A stretch of DNA of 64,000 bases, from positions 30,575 to 94,574 of the forward strand of contig JASANE010000495.1 in the NCBI GenBank assembly GCA_030248225.1, in the 5' to 3' direction. The position numbers and the translations under genes were made by a program. This document shows, piece by piece, positions 13,021 to 24,229 of the stretch. The notes below the pieces were generated by a model that was not told the DNA's origin, did not search any database, and saw only the letters and a list, made by a program, of their open reading frames with translations. Each line of letters starts with the position of its first letter. The first letter of the stretch is position 1. Source of the stretch: Trileptium ribeirensis. Its lineage: Eukaryota; Nematoda; Enoplea; Enoplida; Thoracostomopsidae.

Positions 13021-13506
13021 GATAATAGTAAATTTCACAGAACTAAAGTCCGAAACCGCGCTTCGATCGACAAAAATTCAAAGGCGAAAACGCATGTGTA
13101 TGATCTGACGCGAGATTAAGCTTTCGGAACAATCCAGCGTTTAAGCCTAGGTAAAATATCAAACTTACTGTATCTGTCTTTGCTGTTGTCGCGTAGCAAC
13201 ACATTAATTGTTGCATCTTTTAATAAATTTCAGCACTCCCCAAACTAATTTTAGGAAAGGGATTTGGATGAATCCACCCTGCTCGGGTTTGCGCTTAAGA
13301 ATTGTCTAACTTTTCGTTGCAAAATTTCGAAACCTACAATTCACGACACACAGTTCAGGCGTCAAGTGTATAGGGAGAATGTTACAAAGAAACGGTCGTC
13401 AGTGGGCCAACTTTATAGGATGAAACGATGTTATCTTAGTTCAATCAGAGTCTCAAACTGGTAATTACTGTTTTGTGACATTCGCTGTCGCATAGCTGCG
13501 AACATC
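13021..13506. other. No supported gene
   Basis: This is the interval between the inverted-arm element and the Mutator-like element. A 66-codon open frame at 13264 has no family features. Confidence 0.5.
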
Positions 13507-13516
13507 GCTCATAGCA

Positions 13517-14239
13517 ATACATGGCGGCAGGGGGGTAGAGGGGTAACCCCCCTGACGTCCGGACCCCCCCGGAGGCCGAAAAGCCGTGGGCGGAGTTACC
13601 CCCCCTGGGTTCGGCTGCGCAGCACCCCCCCCGCCCAAGGCCGAATAGCCGGGGGGTAACCCGCCCCCGGGGTTCGGGTGCGCAGCCCCCCCACCGTAGG
13701 GGGGCTTGGCAGCTCCTCGGCGAGTGTCGACGTAGGACCTCAGTGCAAAACCGGTCGTCACACCAGGCGTACAGATCAGTCGTGTGCGATCAAATACAAA
13801 ATTCGCTATTTTTGCTGCAAAATAATGCCGTCTCTGCTTCGAATATGAAGAATCTTCTTAAGCCAAATGCGTATGGTTTTGTTTGGCGAATTTGTTGTAA
13901 ACAGAAACTGCCAGCTGCCGGTAAACAGAAACTTTACATTTTACACAATGCTCAGAATTATAAATGCTCAGAATGCAATCTACACTTCTCAGAATCGTAA
14001 ATCCCGAAAGGGGGGGTGCGGACCACAAAACCCCCCGCCTCGACCACTTTTGAGGCCGGACCCTAGTGCAGTAACTGAACTCCTAGGCGAAAAAAATGGC
14101 TGCTAGGACCAAAAAAGGTCCTCACGACCAACCCCTCCTAGAAAAATTTGGCCGGCCAGGGGGGTTACCCCCTGGGATGGCCGCGACCACCCCGTGGGGG
14201 GCCTCTACCCCCCTGGCTTGACCGACCGCCGCCATGTAT
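13517..14239. mobile_element. Mutator-like non-autonomous DNA transposon, 723 bp
   Basis: The element is bounded by a perfect 12-bp inverted repeat, ATACATGGCGGC at 13517 and GCCGCCATGTAT ending at 14239. A perfect 10-bp direct duplication, GCTCATAGCA, lies immediately outside (13507-13516 and 14240-14249). Target duplications of 8-11 bp are characteristic of the Mutator/MULE superfamily. The subterminal 200 bp on each side are very GC-rich with G- and C-runs that also pair loosely as an extended inverted repeat (GGGGGGTAGAGG against CCTCTACCCCCC). The centre is AT-rich with short repeats of AAACAGAAACT and AATGCTCAGAAT. No transposase is encoded. Confidence 0.8.
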
Positions 14240-14249
14240 GCTCATAGCA

Positions 14250-14739
14250 TAGCACTGTTCTAGTTCCTGTAGCGTTTGTGATAAGACTGTCATATTTTAC
14301 CATAAGACACGCTGGATTAGTGTACAGGAGGCTCAGAACACCAATAACTGTCAGATACATTGGAATTATATGGCATTAACCTAGGCTTGCTTCATCATCT
14401 TATATGATATATTGATGGGACACAGCAGAGAGGCACCAATTTATTGGAATCTATCAAAGCTTGTAAACAATTTTACGCAATAAGCAATCAAAATTTACAG
14501 CTAAAATTATAATTCAACGTCAAACAAATCTATCAATCTAGAAAATACTCCTTTCGACATTAAGCTTCCTGATCTTTCGGGGTCACAAAGGCATCCGACG
14601 GCTGAGTGAGATTTTGCCCACGGTGGCCTGATACGACTCAAAATTTAAGCAGTTAACAATATTAGCATGTTGCAGCCATGGTCGAAATTGGTTCGTGTTT
14701 CTTCACTGTAAATAATCAAAAACTTTCAAGTGAGATCGT
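14250..14739. other. No supported gene
   Basis: AT-rich spacer without recognised structure. Confidence 0.45.
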
Positions 14740-15030
14740 GATAGGGAATAGTGGTATGGCATCACGGTAGGTGAGCAGGTGTCAGTGCCAGTCTCCTTGA
14801 GGGACATCAGCTACAATACCAGAAACTAGAAACGTACGAAATCAATCAAGCTGGGTCCGAACACACCTCGTGAAGCGCTCCTGTGGATTGCTCAGCTCAT
14901 AGCTTTTTGTGTCCGACCAGGAAAAGTCGCTAAATCTACTAAATTAGAACGAATTTGGACCAAAGTTGAGGTTATGATAGCCGAGGTTGTATCGGCATGG
15001 GGTTAGGAAGTTGTTGCAGCTGCGTACCGT
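14740..15030 (+). repeat. Dispersed repeat, copy 1 (second at 45190-45470)
   Basis: This segment matches 45190-45470 in the same orientation. Shared words include GGGAATAG(T/C)GGTATGGC, GTGAGCAGGTG, GAACACA(C/T)C, GTGAAGCGC(T/C)CCTGTGG and ATAGCCG(A/G)GGT in the same order. The family is unknown and no protein domain was recognised. Confidence 0.65.
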
Positions 15031-15960
15031 TATATTGGTCAATCGAACGTGTTTATAACTTTTCGGAATTGCTTACGATAAAAGAAATTGTACTTGCGTG
15101 GTTTGCATCAATACCCTTCTATGTAAAAATAACTTCAAATTATTTATTAAAATTTGTGATTTGTGAATTTCAAAATTCTTGGTCATTGGAAGAACAAATG
15201 GAGAGATCTTCGGTTTTGGTATATCACTAAAATAACCGTAGCGTTATCATTGAAGTATTGCCTGTGTATAATTGCTTATCGTGGGACTTTATGCGGCTTA
15301 GGCACATGAATTTGGAACGACTAAATCGTCAATAACAGCATAGTAATTACACTCGCTCGGTTTTCTCTCAGTTACTAGTGATAAACCTTCTTTCTCTTTG
15401 TGTTTCGAGTTCTACTTATTTTGAATAATATCATAGCGAGTAAACTAACAAACAACACTTGCGAATATAGTAAATAATCTTTTTTACATGGGCTCTGCTA
15501 TATTGATTGAAACAATTTCAATGAGTGAAACGAACAGTATTGTTATAAATAAAAAGATTCGTTGGCGAATCACTTCCCAATTTAAATACGGATAGCCGTC
15601 TTAAAAAGTATAGTCTACACCCTACACCCAATAAAACAGCTCTAAACTATCACCAACCGAAAAACCAAAAAGTGGCTTTACACTAAAAAATATTTTTAAC
15701 ACGTAGTTCGTGAAAAACAAATTATTAATATGCTTAGATTACATAACTACTGCTTGGCTTTCCATTTTCATTTTGAGACTTCTGGTTGGGTTTCCGTAAT
15801 CTAATCGGAAAATTTTGATTCGCAAAATGGTTAAAGATTATATCTAAAATTTTTGTATAAAGCTTACTTAAGTGCTGATTTAGTTTCTTATTAGACATGT
15901 CGTGTTGTATCTCAACAGTTTGGTTTTAACCCAAATGCATTCAGGTACCTGCTTGAGAAA
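15031..15960. other. No supported gene
   Basis: AT-rich sequence upstream of the LINE relic; no exon or repeat recognised. Confidence 0.45.
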
Positions 15961-15982
15961 AGCTATCTTAAATATATGCTAA

Positions 15983-17021
15983 ATGCACGGAATAAATACT
16001 GCAATGACATCAGATACTGACATCAATCTCGACATTCTTCGTGCCCGTTTGTGTAGAATTTTTGCGACATGCAACGACCCCGAAGTCCTCGCAGCTGCTG
16101 TCCATCTTCTATCCCATGGCATGTCTGCTGTAACTGTCAGCGTCGATAATCAGCGAGATAGCAATGTCGCAGATGCTGGCCGTCCCAATACGAACATCAC
16201 CGATGGTGAAATCAACAATATCAAGGTTTTTCCAATACAACAGCTGAACATTATTCTAATGACGGATTGATTACAGTCAACAATCGGCGAAATCTACAAC
16301 GGGACAATCGACGCCCCCAACTCATCAATCAATTGGAGAATAATTACGAAATTACATTGCCATCTCAGGCGCAACCAGCTATGCACCATGCCCCACAACA
16401 ATCGAACCCACATCACCGCCCACGATCTCAACAGCAGGTTCCCCCATCGTATCCGGATCATCTTCCGATGTTATCAACAAATCTGCTCCTCGTGGCCACT
16501 TGCTCGTTCGTCGTTACCGATCCAACTTCACAGAGGCTGATATTGTCAACGTCATATCATCAGATGAATCACCCCGCTTCATGTGTTCAAGCTCCCAAAT
16601 CGAGGTATAGATGCGGCTTTTCACATCGTCATCGCCCGTGCTATATTGCCTTCCCTCAGCCAACGGACATTTTGGCCTGCTGGTGCTGAATATCCCCGGC
16701 TTATTCTTGACAATACTGCAAGATGTCGTCTCAGTCTCTCTCCTCGTGGTCGTTTGTCCACCGATACGGAACAGCAAGGTCATCCATCGCGAAGTAACGT
16801 CATGGCCACGGCGGATATTCGCCGCAACGTCGATATTGCGGCCGTGGAAAGAACGGATAACTCGAATACAATTTCGACGGAATCGGTTCTGCTCGGACAT
16901 TCCGGAACTCCTTCGGCGACCTATACCCATTCAGAAGACCATACCGGAAGACCGCCGATAATTGTCCGACTGAAAACTACAACAGCCATCGACCCAGCAG
17001 AGCCGACAAACAGCAGTAGCT
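15983..17021 (+). pseudogene. LINE ORF1 relic
   Basis: The likely start is the ATG at 15983. The first 95 codons are open; frame changes follow near 16260 and near 16610. A second coherent stretch (about 16480-16620) reads like YRSNFTEADIVNVISS, continuing in another frame as GIDAAFHIVIARAILPSL and TFWPAGAEYPRL. The FH...FWPxG pattern resembles the nucleic-acid-binding ORF1 proteins of CR1/L2-type LINEs, which package the element RNA. The tail is Ser/Thr/Asn-rich and ends at a TGA near 17021. At least two frameshifts make it non-functional. Family assignment relies on pattern recognition, not on a search. Confidence 0.55.
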
Positions 17022-17069
17022 GACTAGCCGCAGGCACAGTTCTTGATAGACAATCTCCGCCCACCGCAG

Positions 17070-19012
17070 CACTTGGTTTGCTCAATGCGCACTCGTTGTC
17101 AAAGAAGTCAGCACTTATTCGTCACACCATTTCCACACACAATCTCCATGCGCTTGCTCTTACCGAGACTTAGATGCGACGTGATGGCTCTGCAGCATTT
17201 CAGGAATGCACACCACCCAATTTCTGCAATGCAGCCAAGCCCAGAGCGATCGGTCGCGGAGGTGGACGTGCTGTCATTTTTCGCAGGACACTGAATTACA
17301 AAAACCGTAGTGATACTTCTGACCTATTTTTTGGCAGCTTCGAATTTATATGCGGAAACTTTAGCGCAAGCGGAAGAGCAATCACCATACTCGCTGTTTA
17401 TCGCCCTCCTGAACTACCCCTTGCCGCTTTCTACGATGACTTCTAGGAACTAGTGACATTGATCGTGACTTCCTCGAATGACATTCTGGTCATGCGAGAT
17501 TTTAACATTCCCATTGCGAACGCCACCTTTAATATCTTTCTCCAATCGATTGGATTGCGCCAACATATTAACAATGCAAACATGATTGGAAATACACATG
17601 ATCTTATTCTATCTCTCAACACCAGCAACCCTGTGTCATGCGTTATTGTCTCAGAATTTGCCGTGTCTGATGATAGCTTAATAATTATTATATAATATTG
17701 ATTGCCGTTTCAATACTAAGTCCTTAGCCAAGACAATCAAATACAGATGCTGGTACTCACTAGACGTTGATAGCTTCAAACAATTTCTTGTCATCGATTG
17801 TGCTCACACCAAATTTTTCTTTTGATGCCCGTGTGGTTCACTTTTACAATACGTAGAATTTTTCTCATCATCAATAGTCTACTGCCTGTCAAAATCAAGA
17901 CAATCCGCGATCGACCCGAGTCTCCATGGTTTGACTCTGAATGCCAAAAAACGAAAGCAACATTGATACGTTGGGAACGGTATTGGCGACTTCACCCAAC
18001 GACTACGAATAGGGAAGCCTACATAAATCTGGCCTGTCCACAGCTCTTCGAAAAGAGGGGGAGAAACTTCGGGGGCCTCATGTTCATTCTCGGGGGAAAA
18101 TTAAAAGTTGAGTTGATAAATTTTGCTAAAAAATACAAAATATTTCCATATTTTCATGCATTTTTACTACCGTGAACGTATTTTCAGCATTATAAATAGT
18201 GGTAATTAATGTTTAAAAAACAATTGGAAACAAAAAACATAAATTTTAGCACATAAAAATTTTTGGAATTAGTTGAACATGGGGTTTCGGCCGAATGGGG
18301 GAGGGTCACGGACCCGGCGGAAAATCTCACGAATATGGGTGATTTGGAAAGTGCCCCCCACTGTGGTCAGGCAAGTAAATAAAAAGCGTGCATACCGAGA
18401 GCTCTGTCAACGGAAACTAAACATTTTCTGGAAACGCAAACTCAATGATACGTCGAACCACAACAAATCGAAAGTCATAAATTCCTTGGAAAAATCAGAC
18501 GCCTATAGCTCCCGAACGTGCTGATGACTTTGCCACTCATTTTGTGCAAAAGATTGCAGCACTGCAATCCGACTTCAAACAACAAACGATGTTTTCGCCA
18601 CGAATCTCCAACGACGCTCCACTGATGCAATTATCCGCTGTTTCAGAACAGGAAGTCCTGAGGCTTATAGTAATGACTAATAATAAATGCTGTGCTCTGG
18701 ATGTACTTTCTCCTAAAATAATTAAACAATTTATTGACGATCTTTTACATCCACTTACATCATTGATCAATGAATCTATCACCACTGGGATAATGCCATC
18801 CAGGGAAAAGATGGCCATTGTGCATCCACGTTTTAAGAAATCATTCGCTAACAGTCTGGAAATGCACAAGTATCGCCCTGTTTGTAATCCTTCGTGCGTT
18901 TCTAAACTGATCGAACGTACTGTTCTGAAATAACTGAATCATCATCTGGAGACAAATAATTCCAACTGATCAATCTGCATATCGAAAAGGACAGCCTACT
19001 GAGACAACCCCC
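17070..19012 (+). pseudogene. LINE ORF2 relic: endonuclease and partial reverse transcriptase
   Basis: The endonuclease half begins near 17070 with LLNAHSLSKKSALIRH and ALTET. It continues through AVYRPPELPLAAFYDDF, DILVMRDFNIP and NTHDLILS, and ends near VSDDSLI. These are the ordered blocks of an APE-type LINE endonuclease that nicks target DNA. Two stops interrupt it (17171 and 17444). The usual GDFN reads RDFN and the usual SDH reads SDD, so the catalytic core is altered. The reverse transcriptase part (about 18370-19012) includes CALDVLSPKIIKQFIDDLL, then HKYRPVCNPSCVSKLIERT, a stop, and SAYRKGQPTETT. The sequence between the halves is split by the MITE at 18029-18375. Confidence 0.7.
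18029..18375 (+). mobile_element. MITE family A, copy 1 (347 bp), inside LINE ORF2
   Basis: The terminal inverted repeat is CTGGCCTGTCCACAG on the left and CTGTGGTCAGGCAAG on the right, with two mismatches. It is flanked by a perfect 5-bp duplication, TAAAT (18024-18028 and 18376-18380). The termini are rich in G and C runs around an AT-rich core. Further copies are at 39011, 53273 (inverted) and, more distantly, 22532. No coding capacity. It inserted after the LINE did. Confidence 0.9.
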
Positions 19013-20089
19013 ATCAAAATATGCTTTGCTTTATATTGGATTTGAAATATGTAAATTTATATCAACTATCATTACGGATTTATTGTTTTAATGGTTCTGA
19101 CCTTAATGGGTTCGAAACTATCTTAGCATTACTTCTCACGTATGCAGCAATTCGTGAGTTCGAGATCCAAGTTTTTGAAAATTGGCATACAGATCTGGCA
19201 TCAATAATTTCTACAGAGCAACAACAGACCTAAGTTGTATATTTGTATTCTGAACAATTGGCAACATATTAGCTCATGGAATAATGCGGGTCGTATTTTT
19301 ATGCCTGAATGCTAAGAACGGTAGAATTGCTTTGCACGTTTTTGGGATATCGAAATATGATTAAAGAAATTATAAGTTAAAGTTAGAAATATATGATTTA
19401 ATTTTAAATGTTCTGCGATGGATGTAATGCCCTTTCGATTTTTAGTTTGAAGTGTTCTTAGAAAATTCTAAATTTTCAGAATGTTCAAACACAAGCTATT
19501 TTTAGTATGTATCAAACTTCCGCTTAGTTTCTCCTTGCCGCACAAGTTACGAGTGAAGTTAGCTATGCTGATATTTCAGAAATTGTAAAACGCTTAAAAA
19601 TTTTTAATTTAATCAGTCCGAGCAACTGCAACTGGAATAAATTTTTCGACGTTTTGAAGATATCAATTACACAAAGTGGTGTCAAAGAAAGTGCAGTTTA
19701 CATGGTAATTTGTCGGGTATTTTAAAATTATGATATTTTAACATTATTTTGGTTATGTTGTTTTACATATATTCAGAAACGCCGTATGTTATCACATGCT
19801 AAAGGTTAGTTTCAGGGCGAAAATAGTCTGGGATAACATTGGTCTAGTGTACAGAGCAAAGTCAAATTATATATATATGTAGTACTTAGGCACTGTATAT
19901 AAAATTAAAAGCTATACGCGCCTCTGAGACGTACTGACAACATTTCATCAGATACGGATTGGCAGGCGTATTCGCCTTTTAATTTGTATATACATCGTGC
20001 TTGTGAAACTGTAAAGTGTTGATTTAACATTTTTTGTTGTTTGAAATAGCATAATTGGAACTCTATTTGTGCTCAAAAATACGTCGTAC
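19013..20089. other. No supported gene
   Basis: AT-rich flank downstream of the LINE truncation point. No 3' part of the LINE and no exon was found. Confidence 0.45.
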
Positions 20090-20406
20090 CTGGGCTCTTC
20101 ATTCCCTCAAAATTTTGCCAGGGGGCATGAACCTAGGGCTTCTGCTTCGAAACCGAAGAAGAAAAAGAGCAATTTTGAAGCAAATTTTGTTAAAATTACA
20201 GAATTTTTTGGCTTCACGATGGAATTTTGATCAAATTGTATGTTAGTTTGGGGTGTTTTTGGCTCGCGGAAGCAAAAAATTTTGCAAAGGCGCGGCGAAA
20301 CGGGGGAACCCAAAATTGTGGCAAAGGGAACGAACCGGGGGCACCCTGTTTTTGCCAAGGGGCACCTGAAAATGTCAGCCCCTACCACACAATTTGGAGA
20401 GCCCAG
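20090..20406. mobile_element. MITE family B, copy 1 (317 bp)
   Basis: The termini are CTGGGCTCT and AGAGCCCAG, a perfect 9-bp inverted repeat. The flanks are CGTAC (20085-20089) and AGTAC (20407-20411), a 5-bp duplication with one mismatch at the first base. The interior carries the family word AAAATTTTGCCAGGGGGCA near the left end and its G-rich counterparts near the right. No coding capacity. Confidence 0.85.
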
Positions 20407-20411
20407 AGTAC

Positions 20412-22180
20412 TAGATATGCTTCTGAACATGTTTTAACAAATTGTGGTAAAACATTTGCGTCGTCGTTGTTCATACAGGTTTTCATGACCTATACAAAAG
20501 TTTTTGGGGTCGCAATTATTATATTTTAATGATGTTTCCGAGTGAGTGGCACTTTATGTAATAGGTATGTAGGTTTAGGGGTATATATACTCAATATTGC
20601 AAGCGACTTAAGTGATTTATTATTTCAACATTGTCGAAAACTATATATACTCTTTTCAGTTGACTACGTGCATAATAAGACTCAGCACATTTTGTACTAT
20701 GAAATTGGTATATATTGCGATGATATGAACATTGAAAATTGAATTTAGATGTTTTATTTATCGGTCCCATATATTTAGCTCAGCAAAATTATATTTTAGG
20801 AATATATGTGTATATGCCTATAGTTTTAGGTTTCGCTCACGCGCTAAAACTCTAGTTAATGTCCTTTCAGAATGCTCTAGTATAACTAATTTACAAAGAA
20901 AACTTGTTGTGAGTCGCGCGTTCCGGATGTTGACAGCATACGAACGTTAATAGCTAAAAAGAGAGAGTAATAAATGTTGAAAATAATTGTTTTGTTATAT
21001 TGGCAAAAAATTTCGAGATGGGTTTTAGTTTTCAAGTGTGGTCTTGAGCATGATTCGATACGCGTCACATTTGATAAGAAATATCTACAATACGTTTCGA
21101 CGATATCTTTGGGAAAGCTGAAGATTTAAGTAAGCAAACAATACGTGTGGTTCCAAAATAATAACACAATTTATATGCTAATTAGTCTGAAACAATTGCG
21201 GATCACACGGTGGCAAATCGAAATCGTTTGGTCGGATTCGTGTCTTCGTCTCAGAGTTATCCTGTGTATTCAGAAATCTCATGATTCCTTATCATTTCTG
21301 CTAGGTAAGTTTCCACCCATTTGGAATTGGGGACTACGCATGTTTGCGCTAAAACAATCGTAATGAGTTCATACACCAACCTCATTATACGATTTGAACG
21401 CATGCATTTTAATAAAAACGTACTTTGCATACAGTGGTATTTCATATAAAACATCATTTTTCCCCCAAATAATTTTAACGCCAACTTACGCTTAGATCAA
21501 TCTGTTTGCCGCCTTAGTGAAATGTATGTAACATATAGTTTTGCACCTTGGCGCATATGCGACGCTGTTATATATACGTATATACAGAAAGTTCGTTATA
21601 TAAGGCTTGTTTGTTTGTAATTTGGTAATATACTGCTCTGAGTATGTATAATCAACAGCCTATTACGCAAATATAGCAAGATCGGTGGTTTTTTATTTTA
21701 TTTGTTCCATGAAATTCCTTTGCGGTATTTACAAAAATTTCGAACAATTATATATTAAATTAAGTGTATATATATAAACATTCATAAATATTCCACTGCA
21801 ACAGTGCGATTGTGGTGCTTAAGCTATAAAGTTAAAATAGATGTTACAGAAAGGCCTCGAAACTATATAATAGATATAAATAAAAATTTTACAGTTGCAG
21901 CAAATTCTTCCGTTAACACAAGCCTCTACGTTCCCACTGATAACACATTTGGTCATATCTATTTGCCATTTAGCTGCGCTAAACTATCGTATCTGTCCAG
22001 CAAAAATTTATCGACAAATAAATCGGACATAGTGCACACTCGTTTGGCTACACGACAAACCTTTATTTCGTGAAACTTGGAACGTGGCTTAATGTTTACT
22101 TAGAATATGTTTTGAACTCGTGATAATCACAAAGCATAATGATTAATACTTTTCTTTTAATGAAGGATAGTTGAATACAG
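20412..22180. other. No supported gene; possible 5' part of the SR-rich gene
   Basis: AT-rich. Earlier exons or the promoter of the SR-rich gene could lie here, but I could not identify an exon with matching phase and splice sites. Confidence 0.4.
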
Positions 22181-22315
22181 TGTCCCGATGGTGTGTGCAT
22201 TGAAAGAGACGGCGTTGATCTTGCAAATGATTCACCGCGTAAATCGGCAGCCACACCACATCGATCGCAAAATAAAGCATATGTTCAAGATTTTTCTACA
22301 TTTGAGCTTTTTAAG
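22181..22315 (+). CDS. Candidate upstream exon of the SR-rich gene (45 codons)
   Basis: After an acceptor-like TTGAATACAG, an open stretch reads as a hydrophilic peptide with DLANDSPRKSAATPHRSQN in the middle. This style matches the downstream RS-rich exons. It ends at AAG before GTCTAG, a weak donor whose third to sixth bases match the consensus poorly. Both ends are phase 0, and the next confident exon (25739) also starts in phase 0, so splicing would keep the frame. Without splicing the frame ends immediately at TAG. The weak donor makes this tentative. Confidence 0.45.
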
Positions 22316-22531
22316 GTCTAGCGGATATACACCGTCGATGACGTGAAGTTTATTTCCTCAGCAACAGTTGCGTTCATCCCTTTTTTGCAATGACCGCAGA
22401 TTGGAATATTTGAAATTTGCCAGTGAGAAGTTTCAAATATGCTTTATGATTTTAGGGTCAACTGTTTACAAATTGTCCTATGCCAAGTTACACACATTAT
22501 GAGGTACAGTAATGGTGGTCGACATGCTTAT

Positions 22532-23039
22532 CTGGCCTCCCCACAGGACCAAAACTACCTGGGAGCTTTGAGCTTGGCCCCCAGCTCCAACCTATGATCA
22601 AATTAAAATACCTGGGAGAATTTCCCCCGGGGTTACCTGGGGAACTTCCCCAGGTAAATGGGGGGTTTTATAATTGCATTTTTTGTGTGTTTTCATGCAA
22701 TTATAACATGTACGTGCGTCGTGTTTGTTGCATATTTATATACTATTTTTAGTAAATATGGCCTTCTAATTTTTAGTACTTTTTAGTAAAACTTTTCTAA
22801 ATATGTATATACGTGCGTATTTTTGCAGGTGGCACCTAATTTAAAAAAATTTTTCGTAAATAGTCGAAATACAAGGATTAATATATATTGATTTTTGTTA
22901 TAAGCGTTTTTCTGTTAGGAATATATTTTTTGGTGTCGTCTCAAAGTTCCTGGGGGTGCTGGGGTTGACCTGGGAGAGGCCAAAATTTACCTGGGGGAGC
23001 TGCCGAAATCCCGGTTTCCACTCCTTGTGAAGAGGCTAG
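22532..23039. mobile_element. MITE related to family A (508 bp)
   Basis: The left end is CTGGCCTCCCCACAGG and the right end, reverse complemented, is CTAGCCTCTTCACAAGG. Both resemble the family A terminus CTGGCCTGTCCACAG. The flanks are CTTAT (22527-22531) and CTCAT (23040-23044), a 5-bp duplication with one mismatch. The outer parts repeat ACCTGGG(A/G)G words in both orientations around an AT-rich core. A related fragment appears near 52970-53040. No coding capacity. Confidence 0.7.
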
Positions 23040-23044
23040 CTCAT

Positions 23045-24229
23045 TGCATGTAGTTTGATTAAGCAGTAGTTAAGCAACGTTACTTTCACAGTTAACGAGC
23101 TAAGTAATCATATCATTCCATCATTTATTTACAACAAGCAAGAAGGTCAGTTAAAATAAATTGTAGTTCTTCGGTTCGGTGTGTATTTTTCAACTTTGAG
23201 TCATATGGGGAAACGTCTGCCTCCGTTTAAAACATGGTAGAGCGAAACGGTACGTAGCTCTCGATGATAGTTCTTTCCATTTTTTGAGCCTTCCCTCTAT
23301 CTTACAATAGTACGCAAAAACAACATTGTAAAAATTCATTATGCTCAGTATTAATATTTGCAAAAATATACATACATAAAAAGGAAACCGATAATTATAT
23401 ATTGTATAAGCAGACGTTGTGTCCTTTAAATGTTTATTCAAAAGTATTGTTACACTACCTAGAACTTTGCGGTATATGTTAAAGGGAGACATACTACTTC
23501 GGTCTGAAAGCAACGTATAATAATGCACTTTCGATTACAACGTGCCATCATTTGAGATAATCGGCACTATAGAACACACATTCATAGTATTTGGGGAGGC
23601 GCTAGTGCTAAGTAGTGTCCATTAAACTATCCGGTTTCCACCTTCGACTACGTATACAACGTCGCTGGTCAGGCTTGCATTATCAATATTTGTAAAGGAT
23701 TTTGAGTAAGTTTCGATTCCCAATTAATGGTACGTTTGTGGTGATGTCCACTTATTAGCATATACGAATATATGATATAAATGTTTTGAGATCGTTGCGA
23801 TGTTTCAGTTTGAGCTATGAGTTCAGCTCTGACCACTCTTTCGGGCGCGTTGTCTACTTGCTACTTGGCTTAATTGCGTATGGAGCAGTTTCTTGGACTA
23901 CAAAGACAAATATATGCGTAGAAGTGTATTATATCTGTGGAAGTAAATGTCATCTTTTTGTGTCATAAAAGTATTGCTGGGTTAATGATTGAGAAAATTC
24001 AGTTTATATCGAAACTTAACCTTTTGTTCTGAGTTCTATCTTTTTTATTTTTTTAAACATGCGCAAGTATCTGTCTACAAAAATGTTGCCATTTTTCCAA
24101 ACTCGGTATCATTTTGCAAGATAATGATTTGTAATATAGAAATAATACTAGTATTTCGGATTACTGTGTTTTCAATTTTAAGTTATTTTAACACCGGTAA
24201 CAGGCTTTGTTTGATGTATATACCACCTT
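23045..24229. other. Intron or spacer with no supported feature
   Basis: AT-rich, inside the intron between the candidate exon at 22181 and the exon at 25739. Confidence 0.45.

Larger units (their letters stand above)
15961..19012 (+). mobile_element. Truncated CR1/L2-like non-LTR retrotransposon
   Basis: Two consecutive decayed coding regions on the plus strand give the classic LINE order of ORF1, then endonuclease and reverse transcriptase. The element stops just inside the reverse transcriptase domain, after the AYRKGQPTETT motif near 19005. The YxDD active-site part and the 3' tail are absent. A 347-bp MITE is inserted at 18029. The boundaries are inferred from where coding similarity begins and ends, and no poly-A or target duplication was found. 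CR1/L2-like (Jockey-group) assignment rests on ORF1 plus an APE-type endonuclease and is tentative. Confidence 0.75.

Noticed and set aside
10470..13038. Minus-strand open frames (84 and 99 codons) in the inverted arms
   Set aside because: They lie on opposite arms of the inverted repeat in non-equivalent frames and are not conserved between the arms.
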